Origin: CBFDBF01 sp050293315 | GTDB taxonomy: Bacteria > Pseudomonadota > Gammaproteobacteria > Chromatiales > Chromatiaceae | Length of the DNA stretch: 64,000 bases | Direction: 5' to 3' | Assembly: GCA_050293315.1 (NCBI GenBank) | Contig: JBNKMS010000023.1 | Location: 186,001 to 250,000 of the forward strand | Program-made: the position numbers and the translations under genes | Notes under the pieces: model-generated | Told to the model about the DNA's origin: nothing | Database searches by the model: none | Seen by the model: only the letters and a program-made list of their open reading frames with translations | Part shown: in pieces, positions 1-8,226 of the stretch | Numbering within the stretch: the first letter of the stretch is position 1 | Layout: every line of letters starts with the position of its first letter

Positions 1-1042
1 GGTCATTTATGCTCCAGGCCGCAAGCTGAAATATAAGCGCCGCCAGACCCCAGCCGAGTAGCGCGGTGTAGAGCGCCTGCAGCATGGGGAACCATATGAT
101 ATCACCGGTGCGAAATCCAACCAGACGTAGAACCGACAGCTCTTTGCGCTTGCGGTCGACATTGGCCCAGAGGTTGGCACCGAGGGAGAGGGAGAAGCCC
201 ACCAGTCCGATAATAGCGATGGCCCAGTAGATCAGGGATAGATTACGGTTCATCCGCTGTACCACCTCGATATCCCCCGACTTGGTACGTACTGATGCCC
301 CGGCGTTGTTGAGCTGTCTCTCTAGTTCGGCCACGTCGTATATGGAGCGGGCGTATATGCGGAATCCAGGATAGATGCGTTCCCCGAAGCGCGGAGTACC
401 CAGCCACCCCATAGACTCTACGGCACGGCCATCACGAAAGTCCTCCAGCGCCTCCACTAGGGTGAGCGAGGTAAATGCGGCCTCGCGTGAAAACGACCTG
501 GAGGGTGCAACCCCGACCACCTTAAGCTTGAGGTGGACACGCTCTTTTTCACCCTGAAAACGGCGCATCAGGCTCCCATCTATCTCTGCTCCAGGCTCCA
601 CCTCGAGCTCCTTGGCAGCGCTGTAGGAGAGCACGATCTCATCCATGCCGTTGGGGATAACGTCGATATCGGCCAGTAGTGGATCACCCGGCCCAGATGA
701 GATCAGCTCTACCGGCAGTATGCTGGCGCTGCCGCTGCTGCTCAGTTCGATAGTGGCTGCAATGCTGCGGGTCCTGGGGACGGCAAAGATGATGTCATCA
801 CGCTGGCGCAGCTTGTCTATCCACTCGGCGGTGAAGTGGCCGCTTCCAACCTGCTGTATCTCCCTGTTGCGTGGCTCCTCGATGAGTCGCTCTAACATAC
901 TACCGACGATGCCAAATTTAAGCCCAAACAGTACCAGCATCGGTGCCAGGATGGCGGCCAGGGCCAACACAAAGCAGCCAGATATCTGCCACTCATGGAA
1001 GTAGTCGAGGGTGGCCAGACGTAGGGTTCTCAGCGGGCGCAT
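1..1042 (-). CDS. FtsX-type ABC transporter permease, truncated by window edge (TagS-like?)
   Basis: An open frame runs from ATG at 1042 down to base 1 with no stop, so the C-terminus lies outside the window. The protein starts MRPLRTLRLATLDYFHEW and has a first membrane segment at about residues 20-42. A long soluble MacB/LolC-like periplasmic region follows, then membrane segments from about residue 270, where NLSLIYWAIAIIGLVGFSL and the cytoplasmic patch RKRKELSVLRLVGFR are typical of FtsX/LolC-family permeases. It lies 21 bp downstream of the ATPase gene and must be its partner. The family works by mechanotransmission or lipoprotein release rather than import. Given the vWA protein upstream, a TagS-like role in type VI secretion control is possible; this is inference. 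Confidence 0.85.
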   Translation of the reverse strand, partial: MRPLRTLRLATLDYFHEWQISGCFVLALAAILAPMLVLFGLKFGIVGSMLERLIEEPRNREIQQVGSGHFTAEWIDKLRQRDDIIFAVPRTRSIAATIELSSSGSASILPVELISSGPGDPLLADIDVIPNGMDEIVLSYSAAKELEVEPGAEIDGSLMRRFQGEKERVHLKLKVVGVAPSRSFSREAAFTSLTLVEALEDFRDGRAVESMGWLGTPRFGERIYPGFRIYARSIYDVAELERQLNNAGASVRTKSGDIEVVQRMNRNLSLIYWAIAIIGLVGFSLSLGANLWANVDRKRKELSVLRLVGFRTGDIIWFPMLQALYTALLGWGLAALIFQLAAWSIND

Positions 1043-1063
1043 GATTTTAATATATCCATTGGT

Positions 1064-1825
1064 CTATCCATTGACTTCGGTCTCGGTAACGCTGCCATCG
1101 ACGGAGCTGTTGGTGTGGTGGGAGAGGCGGCGCAGATCAAGTTTTTTGATGTGGCGCCAGGCGTGGCTCGCCACGATCACCGTAATCCGCATCTCCTCAA
1201 CCAGGCCGATGAACAGGGCCATAATGCGCTCTGCCGCAATCGGGTCTACCGAGGCAGTGGGTTCATCCGCTATGACTATAGAGGGGTGGTGTGCCAGCGC
1301 CCTGCCGATGGCTACCCGCTGGCGCTCACCGGTGGAGAGCATATCGGGGTATTTATCCAGATGGTTGGCGATACCCAACTCGCCGGCCAGTGCCTTGACC
1401 GTACCGTCATCCTCCATACCCAGGACATTGCGGGAGAGCGAGATATTGTCCCTGACTGTCAGGTATGGGAGGAGTCCACCGGTCTGCATCACATAGCCGA
1501 TATGGCGTCGTCGCAGGTCACCCAGCCGGTTTTGTTGGCGTCTTTTCCAGTGCTTGCCTATATCTATGGGTTCATCGTTGGGCATGGGGCGAAAGCGAAA
1601 TGCGCCGGTGGCGCTAGGCTGCGAGATGAATGAGAGCATATCCAGCAGGGTGGATTTGCCGCAGCCGCTCTCTCCGATCAGCGCGATCTTCTCTCCCTGC
1701 GCGATCTGCAGGCTGGGGACGACCAGACGGAAGGCGACACCCTCAGACTCCCTGGTCCTGACGACATCGCGCAGGTGGTAGATCAGGTTCCCGGCTGGGC
1801 GGGCTGGCCTATTTACCCTACTCAC
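1064..1825 (-). CDS. ABC transporter ATP-binding protein (LolD/MacB/TagT type)
   Basis: 253 aa with Walker A GESGCGKST (about residues 50-58), the Q-loop region GYVMQTGGLLPYLTV, signature LSTGERQRVAIGRAL, Walker B IVIADEPTA and the switch histidine in VIVASHA. It would energise the FtsX-type permease encoded next. The start is a GTG overlapping the TAG stop of the upstream vWA gene (TAGTG), which suggests translational coupling. The first 15 or so residues are poorly conserved in type, so a slightly later start is possible. It belongs to the o228/LolD-like group of ATPases; a TagT assignment depends on the neighbouring vWA protein. Confidence 0.85.
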   Translation of the reverse strand: MSRVNRPARPAGNLIYHLRDVVRTRESEGVAFRLVVPSLQIAQGEKIALIGESGCGKSTLLDMLSFISQPSATGAFRFRPMPNDEPIDIGKHWKRRQQNRLGDLRRRHIGYVMQTGGLLPYLTVRDNISLSRNVLGMEDDGTVKALAGELGIANHLDKYPDMLSTGERQRVAIGRALAHHPSIVIADEPTASVDPIAAERIMALFIGLVEEMRITVIVASHAWRHIKKLDLRRLSHHTNSSVDGSVTETEVNG

Positions 1826-3798
1826 TACGGCAACATATCTAGGGCGATCGGGAAGACCGAATCACCGTCGATGGCGCCGCCATCCAGGCTTACCCATAAA
1901 TCCGTATGATCGTGTAGGGCGCGATAGTAATTAATTTTCGCCTCCAGCTTGTGCAGGAAGTTGATCTGCTGCTGGGCCGACCAACTCTGCCAATCCTCCA
2001 GGGATATATGCATTACCTCCGGGGTGTATGGCAGGTCATCTATATATTCACGCATAAAGCCCAGATCTGCCAGGCTTTTGCCCTCTCCCGCGGTGACGGC
2101 AGTGGTAGCGCCAAGCTCTTCCGGGTTACGTGAGATGGTTGCCGCCAGACTCTGTAACTCGTTCAGAAAGTTCTGTGGTGAGAGCAGTCCGTCTTCTGCA
2201 GTATTCAGGACCTGTCGCAGGATGTCGTGTAGATCGGAGAGCTGATCACGGGTCAGCAGTACCCGCACATCCAGGGTGGCTTGGCTTGGGTCTTGGAAAT
2301 CCCGATCCAGCAGCCAGGCATTGAATACGTTTGGGATCTTCTCATCGGCGTGACTCTGTAGGTAACGCATCCGCAGGGCGTATCCGAGTTTGCTCACCTT
2401 CTCCTGGAGTTTGGCCAGCTGGGTATTGGTCTCAGCTGCTGGTTGTGGTCTCTCTGGAATGGAGGCGGTAGTGCTGGCTGCCGACTGCACCTGTACGGTG
2501 ATCTGGCTGGCCAGGGCGTCCAGCACCCTGCCGAACTCCTGCACGTCGCCGGTCCCTACTCCATAGTAGAGGCTGCCGATACCAGGGAACTCCGATAGTG
2601 CGCGATACTGTTTTGCTGCTGTTGGATGATCAGCCTTGTCATTCGGGGTCAACAGATGCAGGACAAATATGGCAATGCCGCTGTCCTGGGCCAGTTGACG
2701 CAGACCCGCGGCGCTCATGCCGGTGCTGGAGAGCGGGTCAAGCTCGCCCCTGGGGCCGGCATCCGTGACTAACACCAGGTATCTGGCGTGATAGCGTTTC
2801 CAGTCCATGGACTCTATCGCCTTTTTCACCCCGGCATAGGAGTCCTCTATGAAATCCGTGCTCGATACCTTGGAGGCGGAGAGGCCGTTTACCTTGGCGA
2901 GAAAGGTCTCGGTGCTGCCATCCTCCTGCAGGTCGACATAGGTCCTGGTCAGATAACCGAGTGACGGGGTGGACTCGATGTTGTCGCGAAAAGAGACCAG
3001 GCCAAAGTTGACGCTACCCATGACTCCGGCACTGTCCAGGCTGTCGTAGATCTTGGTTACGGCCTCTTTGGTGCGGTCGATGTAGGGGTCCATCGAGAGG
3101 GTAGAGTCGATGGCAAAGACGATACCGGCGCTGTATTTGCTGTCCTTGTCAGGTGCGCCATGGATCTGGGTAGTGCTCTCATCCGTCGCGCGCAGAGGCA
3201 CGCTGGAGACCTCCAACATGCGTACCTTTTCACTACCCAGAAAGAGATCCTTATATTGGTGGATTGGCACCAGGTAGAAATCCTCCTGGATGTCGATCTG
3301 GCCGGCCGGTTGGATGGCTATGACTGGCGAATCATTGGCGATGGTTCCAGCCGCAGCCGCCTTATAGAGGCGGCGGTAGCGGTTCTTGTCATTAGAGGCT
3401 ACCAGCTCCTGCAGCGCCTTCTGGTCACGAAACAGCAGGCTACGATCATGTTTTGTCGGGTCGCGAAAGGCGACAGTCAGCCCCTGATTCCACTCTAATG
3501 ACTGTTGCTCCGGGATCCACCCGCTGATATCGCCGTGTCTATCGGTGCCTACCTGCAGCCACCCTTGCTCATCCACCTGCTTGCGTTCATAGACATAGAA
3601 TGCGGTGAAAGGGGTGACGCCTTTCTGCCCTTGTTCCTGCCCTGGAGATGGGCTGAGACTGGTGCCGGGTATTGCCAGTACGCGTTGATAAAGTGCACCT
3701 TTGCCGGGCATCAACAGCGGTGTTTTGGCTGCCAGCGGGGCCGAAATTACACTGCTGCATACCAGTGCCAGCAGAACCGCAATCCATCTCTGTTTCAT
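1825..3798 (-). CDS. secreted vWA-domain protein resembling the PpkA C-terminal region
   Basis: About 657 aa. I chose the ATG at 3798 because it gives a clean signal peptide (MKQRWIAVLLALVCSS, cut near SAPLAAK) and follows an AGGGGAA ribosome site; a frame-open ATG at 3822 lies further out. After an N-terminal region of about 200 aa (an SH3-like fold is possible) comes a von Willebrand A domain with an altered MIDAS motif, FAIDSTLSMDPYIDRT. The later part is helical and Gln-rich. This stand-alone periplasmic vWA protein resembles the region found C-terminal to the kinase in PpkA proteins of type VI secretion. No kinase domain is present here. The context, an ABC transporter pair downstream, fits that family; the function is inferred. 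Confidence 0.7.
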   Translation of the reverse strand: MKQRWIAVLLALVCSSVISAPLAAKTPLLMPGKGALYQRVLAIPGTSLSPSPGQEQGQKGVTPFTAFYVYERKQVDEQGWLQVGTDRHGDISGWIPEQQSLEWNQGLTVAFRDPTKHDRSLLFRDQKALQELVASNDKNRYRRLYKAAAAGTIANDSPVIAIQPAGQIDIQEDFYLVPIHQYKDLFLGSEKVRMLEVSSVPLRATDESTTQIHGAPDKDSKYSAGIVFAIDSTLSMDPYIDRTKEAVTKIYDSLDSAGVMGSVNFGLVSFRDNIESTPSLGYLTRTYVDLQEDGSTETFLAKVNGLSASKVSSTDFIEDSYAGVKKAIESMDWKRYHARYLVLVTDAGPRGELDPLSSTGMSAAGLRQLAQDSGIAIFVLHLLTPNDKADHPTAAKQYRALSEFPGIGSLYYGVGTGDVQEFGRVLDALASQITVQVQSAASTTASIPERPQPAAETNTQLAKLQEKVSKLGYALRMRYLQSHADEKIPNVFNAWLLDRDFQDPSQATLDVRVLLTRDQLSDLHDILRQVLNTAEDGLLSPQNFLNELQSLAATISRNPEELGATTAVTAGEGKSLADLGFMREYIDDLPYTPEVMHISLEDWQSWSAQQQINFLHKLEAKINYYRALHDHTDLWVSLDGGAIDGDSVFPIALDMLP

Positions 3799-3812
3799 AC
3801 CTATTTGTTCCC

Positions 3813-4454
3813 CTATTTCCATTGCAGCAGTAGACGCTCGGCCCCTGCATCCCCACGGCTTGCCTGCAAGATCACATGGTCGTGTAGTCTGGCCAGGCGG
3901 GACTCAGCCTCGCCGTTACCAGCCTTCATTGCCTGGTGGTACCACTTATATGCCTGCACTATATCGGGGCCATCCAGGTTGCTGGTCTCGCTATTAAAGT
4001 GGGCAGGATCTGCTTGGCTGCCCAACTCCAGAGCGGCCTCGGCATGACCATTGCGGGCGGCGAAGAAGTAGAGTAGATAGGCATCTGTCAGGCGGCCCGC
4101 ATCACGCTGTTTAACCGCTGCATCGTATGCGGCCTGGGCAATGTTGCCACCAGAGTTTAGCGCCTTGATGATGTTTCTGGCACGGCTACCAGGGGTATCT
4201 GTCGGGTCGTTTTCCACCTCTTCAGTTGTAGAGGTGGCAGGTACTCGTGCGATCGGCTCTATCTGCTCCTGCTGTGCCCCTGCCTCAACAGCATCATCCG
4301 GAACCATATAGATGGCGCCGGCGGTAGCCAATATAACAGCCCCTATCAGCATCCAGAGGCCGGAGTTTTCACTCAGTATCGATGGTTTATCACTGGAGTC
4401 TTGATCTTCTATCATGTTCTCTTCGCTAAACAGCGGCCGATCTACTCCATTCAT
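3813..4454 (-). CDS. membrane-anchored protein with Sel1/TPR-like repeats
   Basis: 213 aa. A short acidic cytoplasmic tail is followed by one membrane helix (about residues 33-51, GLWMLIGAVILATAGAIYMV) and a polar linker. Then come two Sel1-like helical repeats: AYLLYFFAARNGHAEAALELG and AYKWYHQAMKAGNGEAESRLA are the recognisable halves. The stop is 14 bp before the vWA gene start, so both are likely one operon with the ABC transporter. An alternative start at 4415 also has a fair ribosome site. Probably a periplasmic protein-interaction module serving the vWA/ABC system. No enzymatic motif is visible. Confidence 0.65.
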   Translation of the reverse strand: MNGVDRPLFSEENMIEDQDSSDKPSILSENSGLWMLIGAVILATAGAIYMVPDDAVEAGAQQEQIEPIARVPATSTTEEVENDPTDTPGSRARNIIKALNSGGNIAQAAYDAAVKQRDAGRLTDAYLLYFFAARNGHAEAALELGSQADPAHFNSETSNLDGPDIVQAYKWYHQAMKAGNGEAESRLARLHDHVILQASRGDAGAERLLLQWK

Positions 4455-4645
4455 CTGACTATCCTTATGAGTTTTAGTTGGGCCTGGAGGGGTTCCCCTG
4501 TAGCTCTATGTTGTTCGGATATAGTCCTGAATTGGCAGGCTGCTATCAGGTAATATCCAAGCTATATCACTACCGCAGTGGTAGATCTGTGTAGCGAAGA
4601 GGCTAAGCCCACAGCATCTTGCTGTCAAGCACGGGGGGCGATCAG

Positions 4646-5839
4646 CTAATCGGCCCGACTTACCACTATGCGGTCATACTCATGCCCTGCCGCTATGGCA
4701 TGGGTCTGGGTAGGATGAAAGCTGTTTTTCTGGCTATTGAAGGCGTTGACGTAGAACTCATGGTCGAGGGTTGGCCGTTGCTTGATATCGATCTTCCATA
4801 ATAGGTGCGCCAACCCCTGTACTGCACCCATATTGAGAAAGGATAGTTGGGTCTCTTTGCTCTGCGGATAGATGCGGCGGTAACCGACCCCTTCGTATGA
4901 GTTGTAGATGCGGATTATCAGCTCCCTGCCGGGATCTATCCGCTCAACCCGCCAGACCCCCCAGCCAAGGGCATTGATTACAGCCACTATTCCATGGATC
5001 CAGTCGGAATCGTCCCTGCAGTTAGGTGCGATCAGCTGATACCACTCCGGGCTGGACATTATGCCGCCGAAGGTGTTGAAGGCGCATATATGTCCCCCCT
5101 GGATGAATATGTTACGGGTATGGGCCGGGGGCAGACCGTCTTTAATCATGCTGTAGTAGGTCTGATAAGAGACGTGGTTGTAGTAGTCGGCAAAGTGGTT
5201 GGTGAGAACCACGCCGAAGGCGTCAATTAGTCCGGTATCCTCCTCGCCGCTTTTGCCGTATAGGGGTAGCTCGGATACCGCTTTGATAATGCTCTCCTCA
5301 TTTATGGCTGTCTCGAACTGCTCGCAGTCACTAAACTTAAAGCGCGCGGGGGCATCTGTGTAACGTGCTGGATTGACATATGGGTCTGCGACCGGGTCCA
5401 TCTCTCCCTTGGGTTTAAACCAATCCATAGGCGCACCCTTCTGTCGGCACAGCGTCTCCTCCATGGCCTGGTCGGTCATGCCGGATATGTATCCGGAAGA
5501 GAAATAGCAGCTGGCCTCTTTTTTACCATGCATCAATGCCGCCTGACCGTAATGCGAGGTGGGGGTTACCCACTCCCCCTTGCCGGCAGAACGGAGCTTG
5601 CCAAAGCCGCAGTAGGAGTACTCCTCTGTCAGATCCTTTGTATTGTAGCCCTGGGCGATCAACTGCTTTACCAACGGGATGACCGCCTCGGTGAGTAGTT
5701 TGCGCGGGTGGCAACCGGCTATACCCTCAGACATTATTACTGCCATCTGCAGGTATGCGTTGTAGTGGTTGCAGTGGAAGACCCGGTTGAGTCCACCGAT
5801 CATTGTATGGCCATGGTGTCTAACGATCTCTTTATCCAT
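4646..5839 (-). CDS. conserved hypothetical protein with two V4R-like halves (uncertain)
   Basis: 397 aa, no signal peptide or membrane helix. I do not firmly recognise the family. Near the N-terminus is a His/Cys/Asn-rich stretch, NRVFHCNHYNAYLQ (residues 18-31), which looks like a conserved core. The first half contains CYFSSGYISGMTDQAM followed by a downstream Cys, a pattern like small-molecule-binding V4R domains. The second half has ALGWGVWRVERIDPG followed by Gly-rich text, again V4R-like, so the protein may be an internal duplication. It is followed by two small hypothetical genes in the same direction. The role is unknown; ligand sensing or a cofactor-binding enzyme are both possible. 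Confidence 0.55.
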   Translation of the reverse strand: MDKEIVRHHGHTMIGGLNRVFHCNHYNAYLQMAVIMSEGIAGCHPRKLLTEAVIPLVKQLIAQGYNTKDLTEEYSYCGFGKLRSAGKGEWVTPTSHYGQAALMHGKKEASCYFSSGYISGMTDQAMEETLCRQKGAPMDWFKPKGEMDPVADPYVNPARYTDAPARFKFSDCEQFETAINEESIIKAVSELPLYGKSGEEDTGLIDAFGVVLTNHFADYYNHVSYQTYYSMIKDGLPPAHTRNIFIQGGHICAFNTFGGIMSSPEWYQLIAPNCRDDSDWIHGIVAVINALGWGVWRVERIDPGRELIIRIYNSYEGVGYRRIYPQSKETQLSFLNMGAVQGLAHLLWKIDIKQRPTLDHEFYVNAFNSQKNSFHPTQTHAIAAGHEYDRIVVSRAD

Positions 5840-5865
5840 GAAATATATTGCTCCGCTGTTTGTTG

Positions 5866-6258
5866 TTATTGCCCGAGCAGCCGTTTCAGTTTGGCTGTAA
5901 GGCCTCCCTTTTGCGGTCTTTTAGGGGCAGGCGACGGTTGTGGTGGCGGTGCTGGTGTTGCCCTCTTGGGCGTTTCTGAGTGGGCCTGGCATAGACGCGC
6001 GAGCTTGCCATCTATGTGTAAGCCGAATTGATCGTTTAATAGCTGCTCTAGTATGGCCATCTTGTTTTCATCCAGCAGTAGCTTGGGGGCCTCAAAATCG
6101 AACATGCCAGGGTGATCAATGTTAGATTTTAGTATCAGGCGAGTCATTATGGTGTTGTGGTCGATAGGCGTCTTATGCAGCTCTCTACGCTTATCATTGA
6201 TCACCTCAGATAGTCCTTGTGGGGTGATGGTCCAGTGTCTGTTTATTACTCCTGCCAT
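5866..6258 (-). CDS. hypothetical protein with Pro-rich linker and basic C-terminal helix
   Basis: 130 aa. Residues 1-95 appear folded and mixed. Residues 97-116 form an Ala/Pro-rich linker (ATPAPPPQPSPAPK), and the last 13 residues form a basic amphipathic segment, GGLTAKLKRLLGQ, which could bind a membrane or a partner surface. No family is recognised. It ends 26 bp before the start of the 397-aa gene and is probably co-transcribed with it. Coding potential is supported by position and codon pattern only. Confidence 0.5.
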   Translation of the reverse strand: MAGVINRHWTITPQGLSEVINDKRRELHKTPIDHNTIMTRLILKSNIDHPGMFDFEAPKLLLDENKMAILEQLLNDQFGLHIDGKLARLCQAHSETPKRATPAPPPQPSPAPKRPQKGGLTAKLKRLLGQ

Positions 6259-6321
6259 GCAGCTCTCCTCTGTCGATATTATAACTATTTTACTTTAATT
6301 ATTCGTTGTTGTTTGAGTGCC

Positions 6322-6618
6322 CTAAAGCATCTTTGCGATATCTACCAAGATGCGCTCAATCTCACTTTCTGTCATATGGTGAAAAAAATTGACCTTCATA
6401 TCGGGAAACCCCGCTGGAGGAACCACCAGCAGTCCCCACTCTGTATCCACATAGAATACACCTAGCATCTCATGGCGCAGCCTGCCCATCCCTATCAGCT
6501 TGGATGTTAGTTTTTCGTGAGACCCTGTCTCCTGTTTTTGCGGCAGCGTAAAGACATAGGACCGGTAATCAATACAGGCAGGCGCCTCTTTGCAGTTATC
6601 TGGGAGGTTAATGCGCAC
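6322..6618 (-). CDS. hypothetical small protein
   Basis: 98 aa with two cysteines near the N-terminus (C9 and C15) and no signal peptide or membrane segment. The central text RHEMLGVFYVDTEWGLLVVPPAGFPDMK is clearly protein-like, and the C-terminus ends in a helix, SEIERILVDIAKML. Family unknown. It is the first gene of a three-gene minus-strand run (6618 to 4646) of unknown function. Confidence 0.45.
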   Translation of the reverse strand: MRINLPDNCKEAPACIDYRSYVFTLPQKQETGSHEKLTSKLIGMGRLRHEMLGVFYVDTEWGLLVVPPAGFPDMKVNFFHHMTESEIERILVDIAKML

Positions 6619-6917
6619 GAGGCTTCCGTAATCGACCCGACTATTATGGGTTTCTAAAGCAAGACGCTGTTGCAGTCAAGTTTCTACTGGAGATTTTAAA
6701 GCCCCGTGGGATTTATCAATCCTTTTGTTTTCAAAAAGATAGGGTGTGTTATTCTGCGGTTTTAATGGGCGGTGGATGGCTGGCTTAGCTTGATCGGGGA
6801 GGGGATAAACTGCGGCAAGAGCGATGCTGTGCTAATACTCTCGTCTTCCTTGGAGTAGCTGCTTTCCTCATGCCCTAGAAATGGCTAAACGACCAGCCTG
6901 ATTAAAATCAATCTGGG
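6619..6917. other. intergenic region without a recognisable gene
   Basis: 299 bp between two minus-strand genes. No convincing ORF, tRNA, or U-tailed hairpin was seen on either strand. It presumably holds the promoter of the 98-aa gene ending at 6322, but I could not pick out a clear promoter. Confidence 0.4.
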
Positions 6918-7208
6918 TTATATGTCAATGCGATCCAGGTATTTTATCTCTGGAGGCGATTCCAGGAATGAGACTAACTCATCCATTACGCCGTTACCTG
7001 CAATTGCATTTATATATTCCTTATGATCATCAACTGATATCCACTCTTCATCAAAGATCATCTTCCCAGACTTTTGATCTATGAAGACTGTGACGTTCAT
7101 GCAGCCAGAGAAACTTCTGGTATTGGGTAGGTTGGCTTCTAGGAACTGCAGAACCCTATCCAGGACGCCCTGTTTCATTGTGGATTCAACGATTACTTTT
7201 TTGCCCAT
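6918..7208 (-). CDS. antibiotic biosynthesis monooxygenase (ABM/YgiN-like) domain protein
   Basis: 96 aa from the ATG at 7208; the ATG six bases upstream abuts the AGGAG ribosome site and is less likely. The pattern TRSFSGCMNVTVFID, then a central EWISVDDHKEYI, then VMDELVSFLESPPEIKYL is that of the ABM ferredoxin-like dimeric fold (YgiN, quinol or aromatic monooxygenases, heme-degrading relatives). ABM proteins act without cofactors on small organic substrates; the substrate here is not deducible. It is encoded just downstream of, and on the same strand as, an AraC-type regulator, a common pairing. Confidence 0.7.
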   Translation of the reverse strand: MGKKVIVESTMKQGVLDRVLQFLEANLPNTRSFSGCMNVTVFIDQKSGKMIFDEEWISVDDHKEYINAIAGNGVMDELVSFLESPPEIKYLDRIDI

Positions 7209-7298
7209 CTCCATCTCCTCTAAGTTAAACGAGGGGATACGGTAGCTGCCATATATGGTTGCAGCTACCAGGAAATGATCAAAAATACGGTTTTCTGC

Positions 7299-8198
7299 TC
7301 ATTTTTCGGACTTTATTTGATGCGGTGTCTTTCCGTACTTGCGCTTGAATGCTTCAATAAAGTGCGAAACATTGCTGTATCCAACCTCTACGGCAGCTTC
7401 AGTTACGGCCAATCTTTTTTCAGATAACAATGAATATGCATGGGCCATGCGTTGCTCGATTAGCCACTGTTTAGGTGTGGTACCAAAAAGGCTCTTAAAC
7501 TCTCTGTTAAACGTTGAGATACTGCGCCCTGAAAGAGATGCGAGATCTTGTACAGTGAGATCGGATATTGCATATTGATCTATCAACCGCCTTATATTTC
7601 TTTTCGCACAACCTCTTTGCACCGATAGCAAACATTTCCTCAGGGTTCCATTGTCGTTTATATCAAGCAGATGTAGTAGCTCGAGAAGTTTGAGCTGCAA
7701 CAGATGTGGTGAGTTATCAATAGAGTCGTATACTGCATGTAGCGATGAGAAATACTCGCCAACTATATGGTCAGCATTAAACTTTAAGATGGCCTCTTCA
7801 TTTGAGATTAATGATGATGGCATTGGTCCAGCAGATAAATACTTGGACAGCACGTTAGGTCCGAAAAACAACAAATACGCCTTCAAGCCATCGCCTGTAT
7901 GCAGATAGTCTGAGTATAGATTCAGCCCCTTTGGCAGTAAGATTGCCTCACCCGGACCGATAGTGAAAGAGTCATTCTGGCATGTGGTAATAACCTCTTT
8001 GCCGGTCTCGATGTATATGATGCACGGTGTGCTTGTATGAAACTCAATGTTGGTCAGATCTCTCTCTAGATCTTTATGGAAGATAGAGGAATCACTGTCG
8101 AACAGCATTGGTTTAACATCCCGCATGCCATAGAGGCCTTTGGGGATATTAAGAATATTATCTTCACAATATTGGGCTAAAGTCTTTGGTCGATACAT
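7299..8198 (-). CDS. AraC-family transcriptional regulator
   Basis: 299 aa from ATG 8198, chosen for the AAGAAGG ribosome site six bases upstream; longer frames run into the preceding gene. The N-terminal half is a cupin-like sensor domain (FTIGPGEAILLPKGLNLYS). The C-terminal 100 residues carry two helix-turn-helix motifs: DLTVQDLASLSGRSISTFNREF and AAVEVGYSNVSHFIEAFKRKYG are the recognisable helices, ending in GKTPHQIKSEK. Such proteins usually activate a neighbouring gene in response to a small molecule. Likely targets are the ABM-domain gene downstream and its own operon. Confidence 0.85.
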   Translation of the reverse strand: MYRPKTLAQYCEDNILNIPKGLYGMRDVKPMLFDSDSSIFHKDLERDLTNIEFHTSTPCIIYIETGKEVITTCQNDSFTIGPGEAILLPKGLNLYSDYLHTGDGLKAYLLFFGPNVLSKYLSAGPMPSSLISNEEAILKFNADHIVGEYFSSLHAVYDSIDNSPHLLQLKLLELLHLLDINDNGTLRKCLLSVQRGCAKRNIRRLIDQYAISDLTVQDLASLSGRSISTFNREFKSLFGTTPKQWLIEQRMAHAYSLLSEKRLAVTEAAVEVGYSNVSHFIEAFKRKYGKTPHQIKSEK

Positions 8199-8226
8199 GT
8201 AGCCCTTCTTGATCATTCTGTGATTG

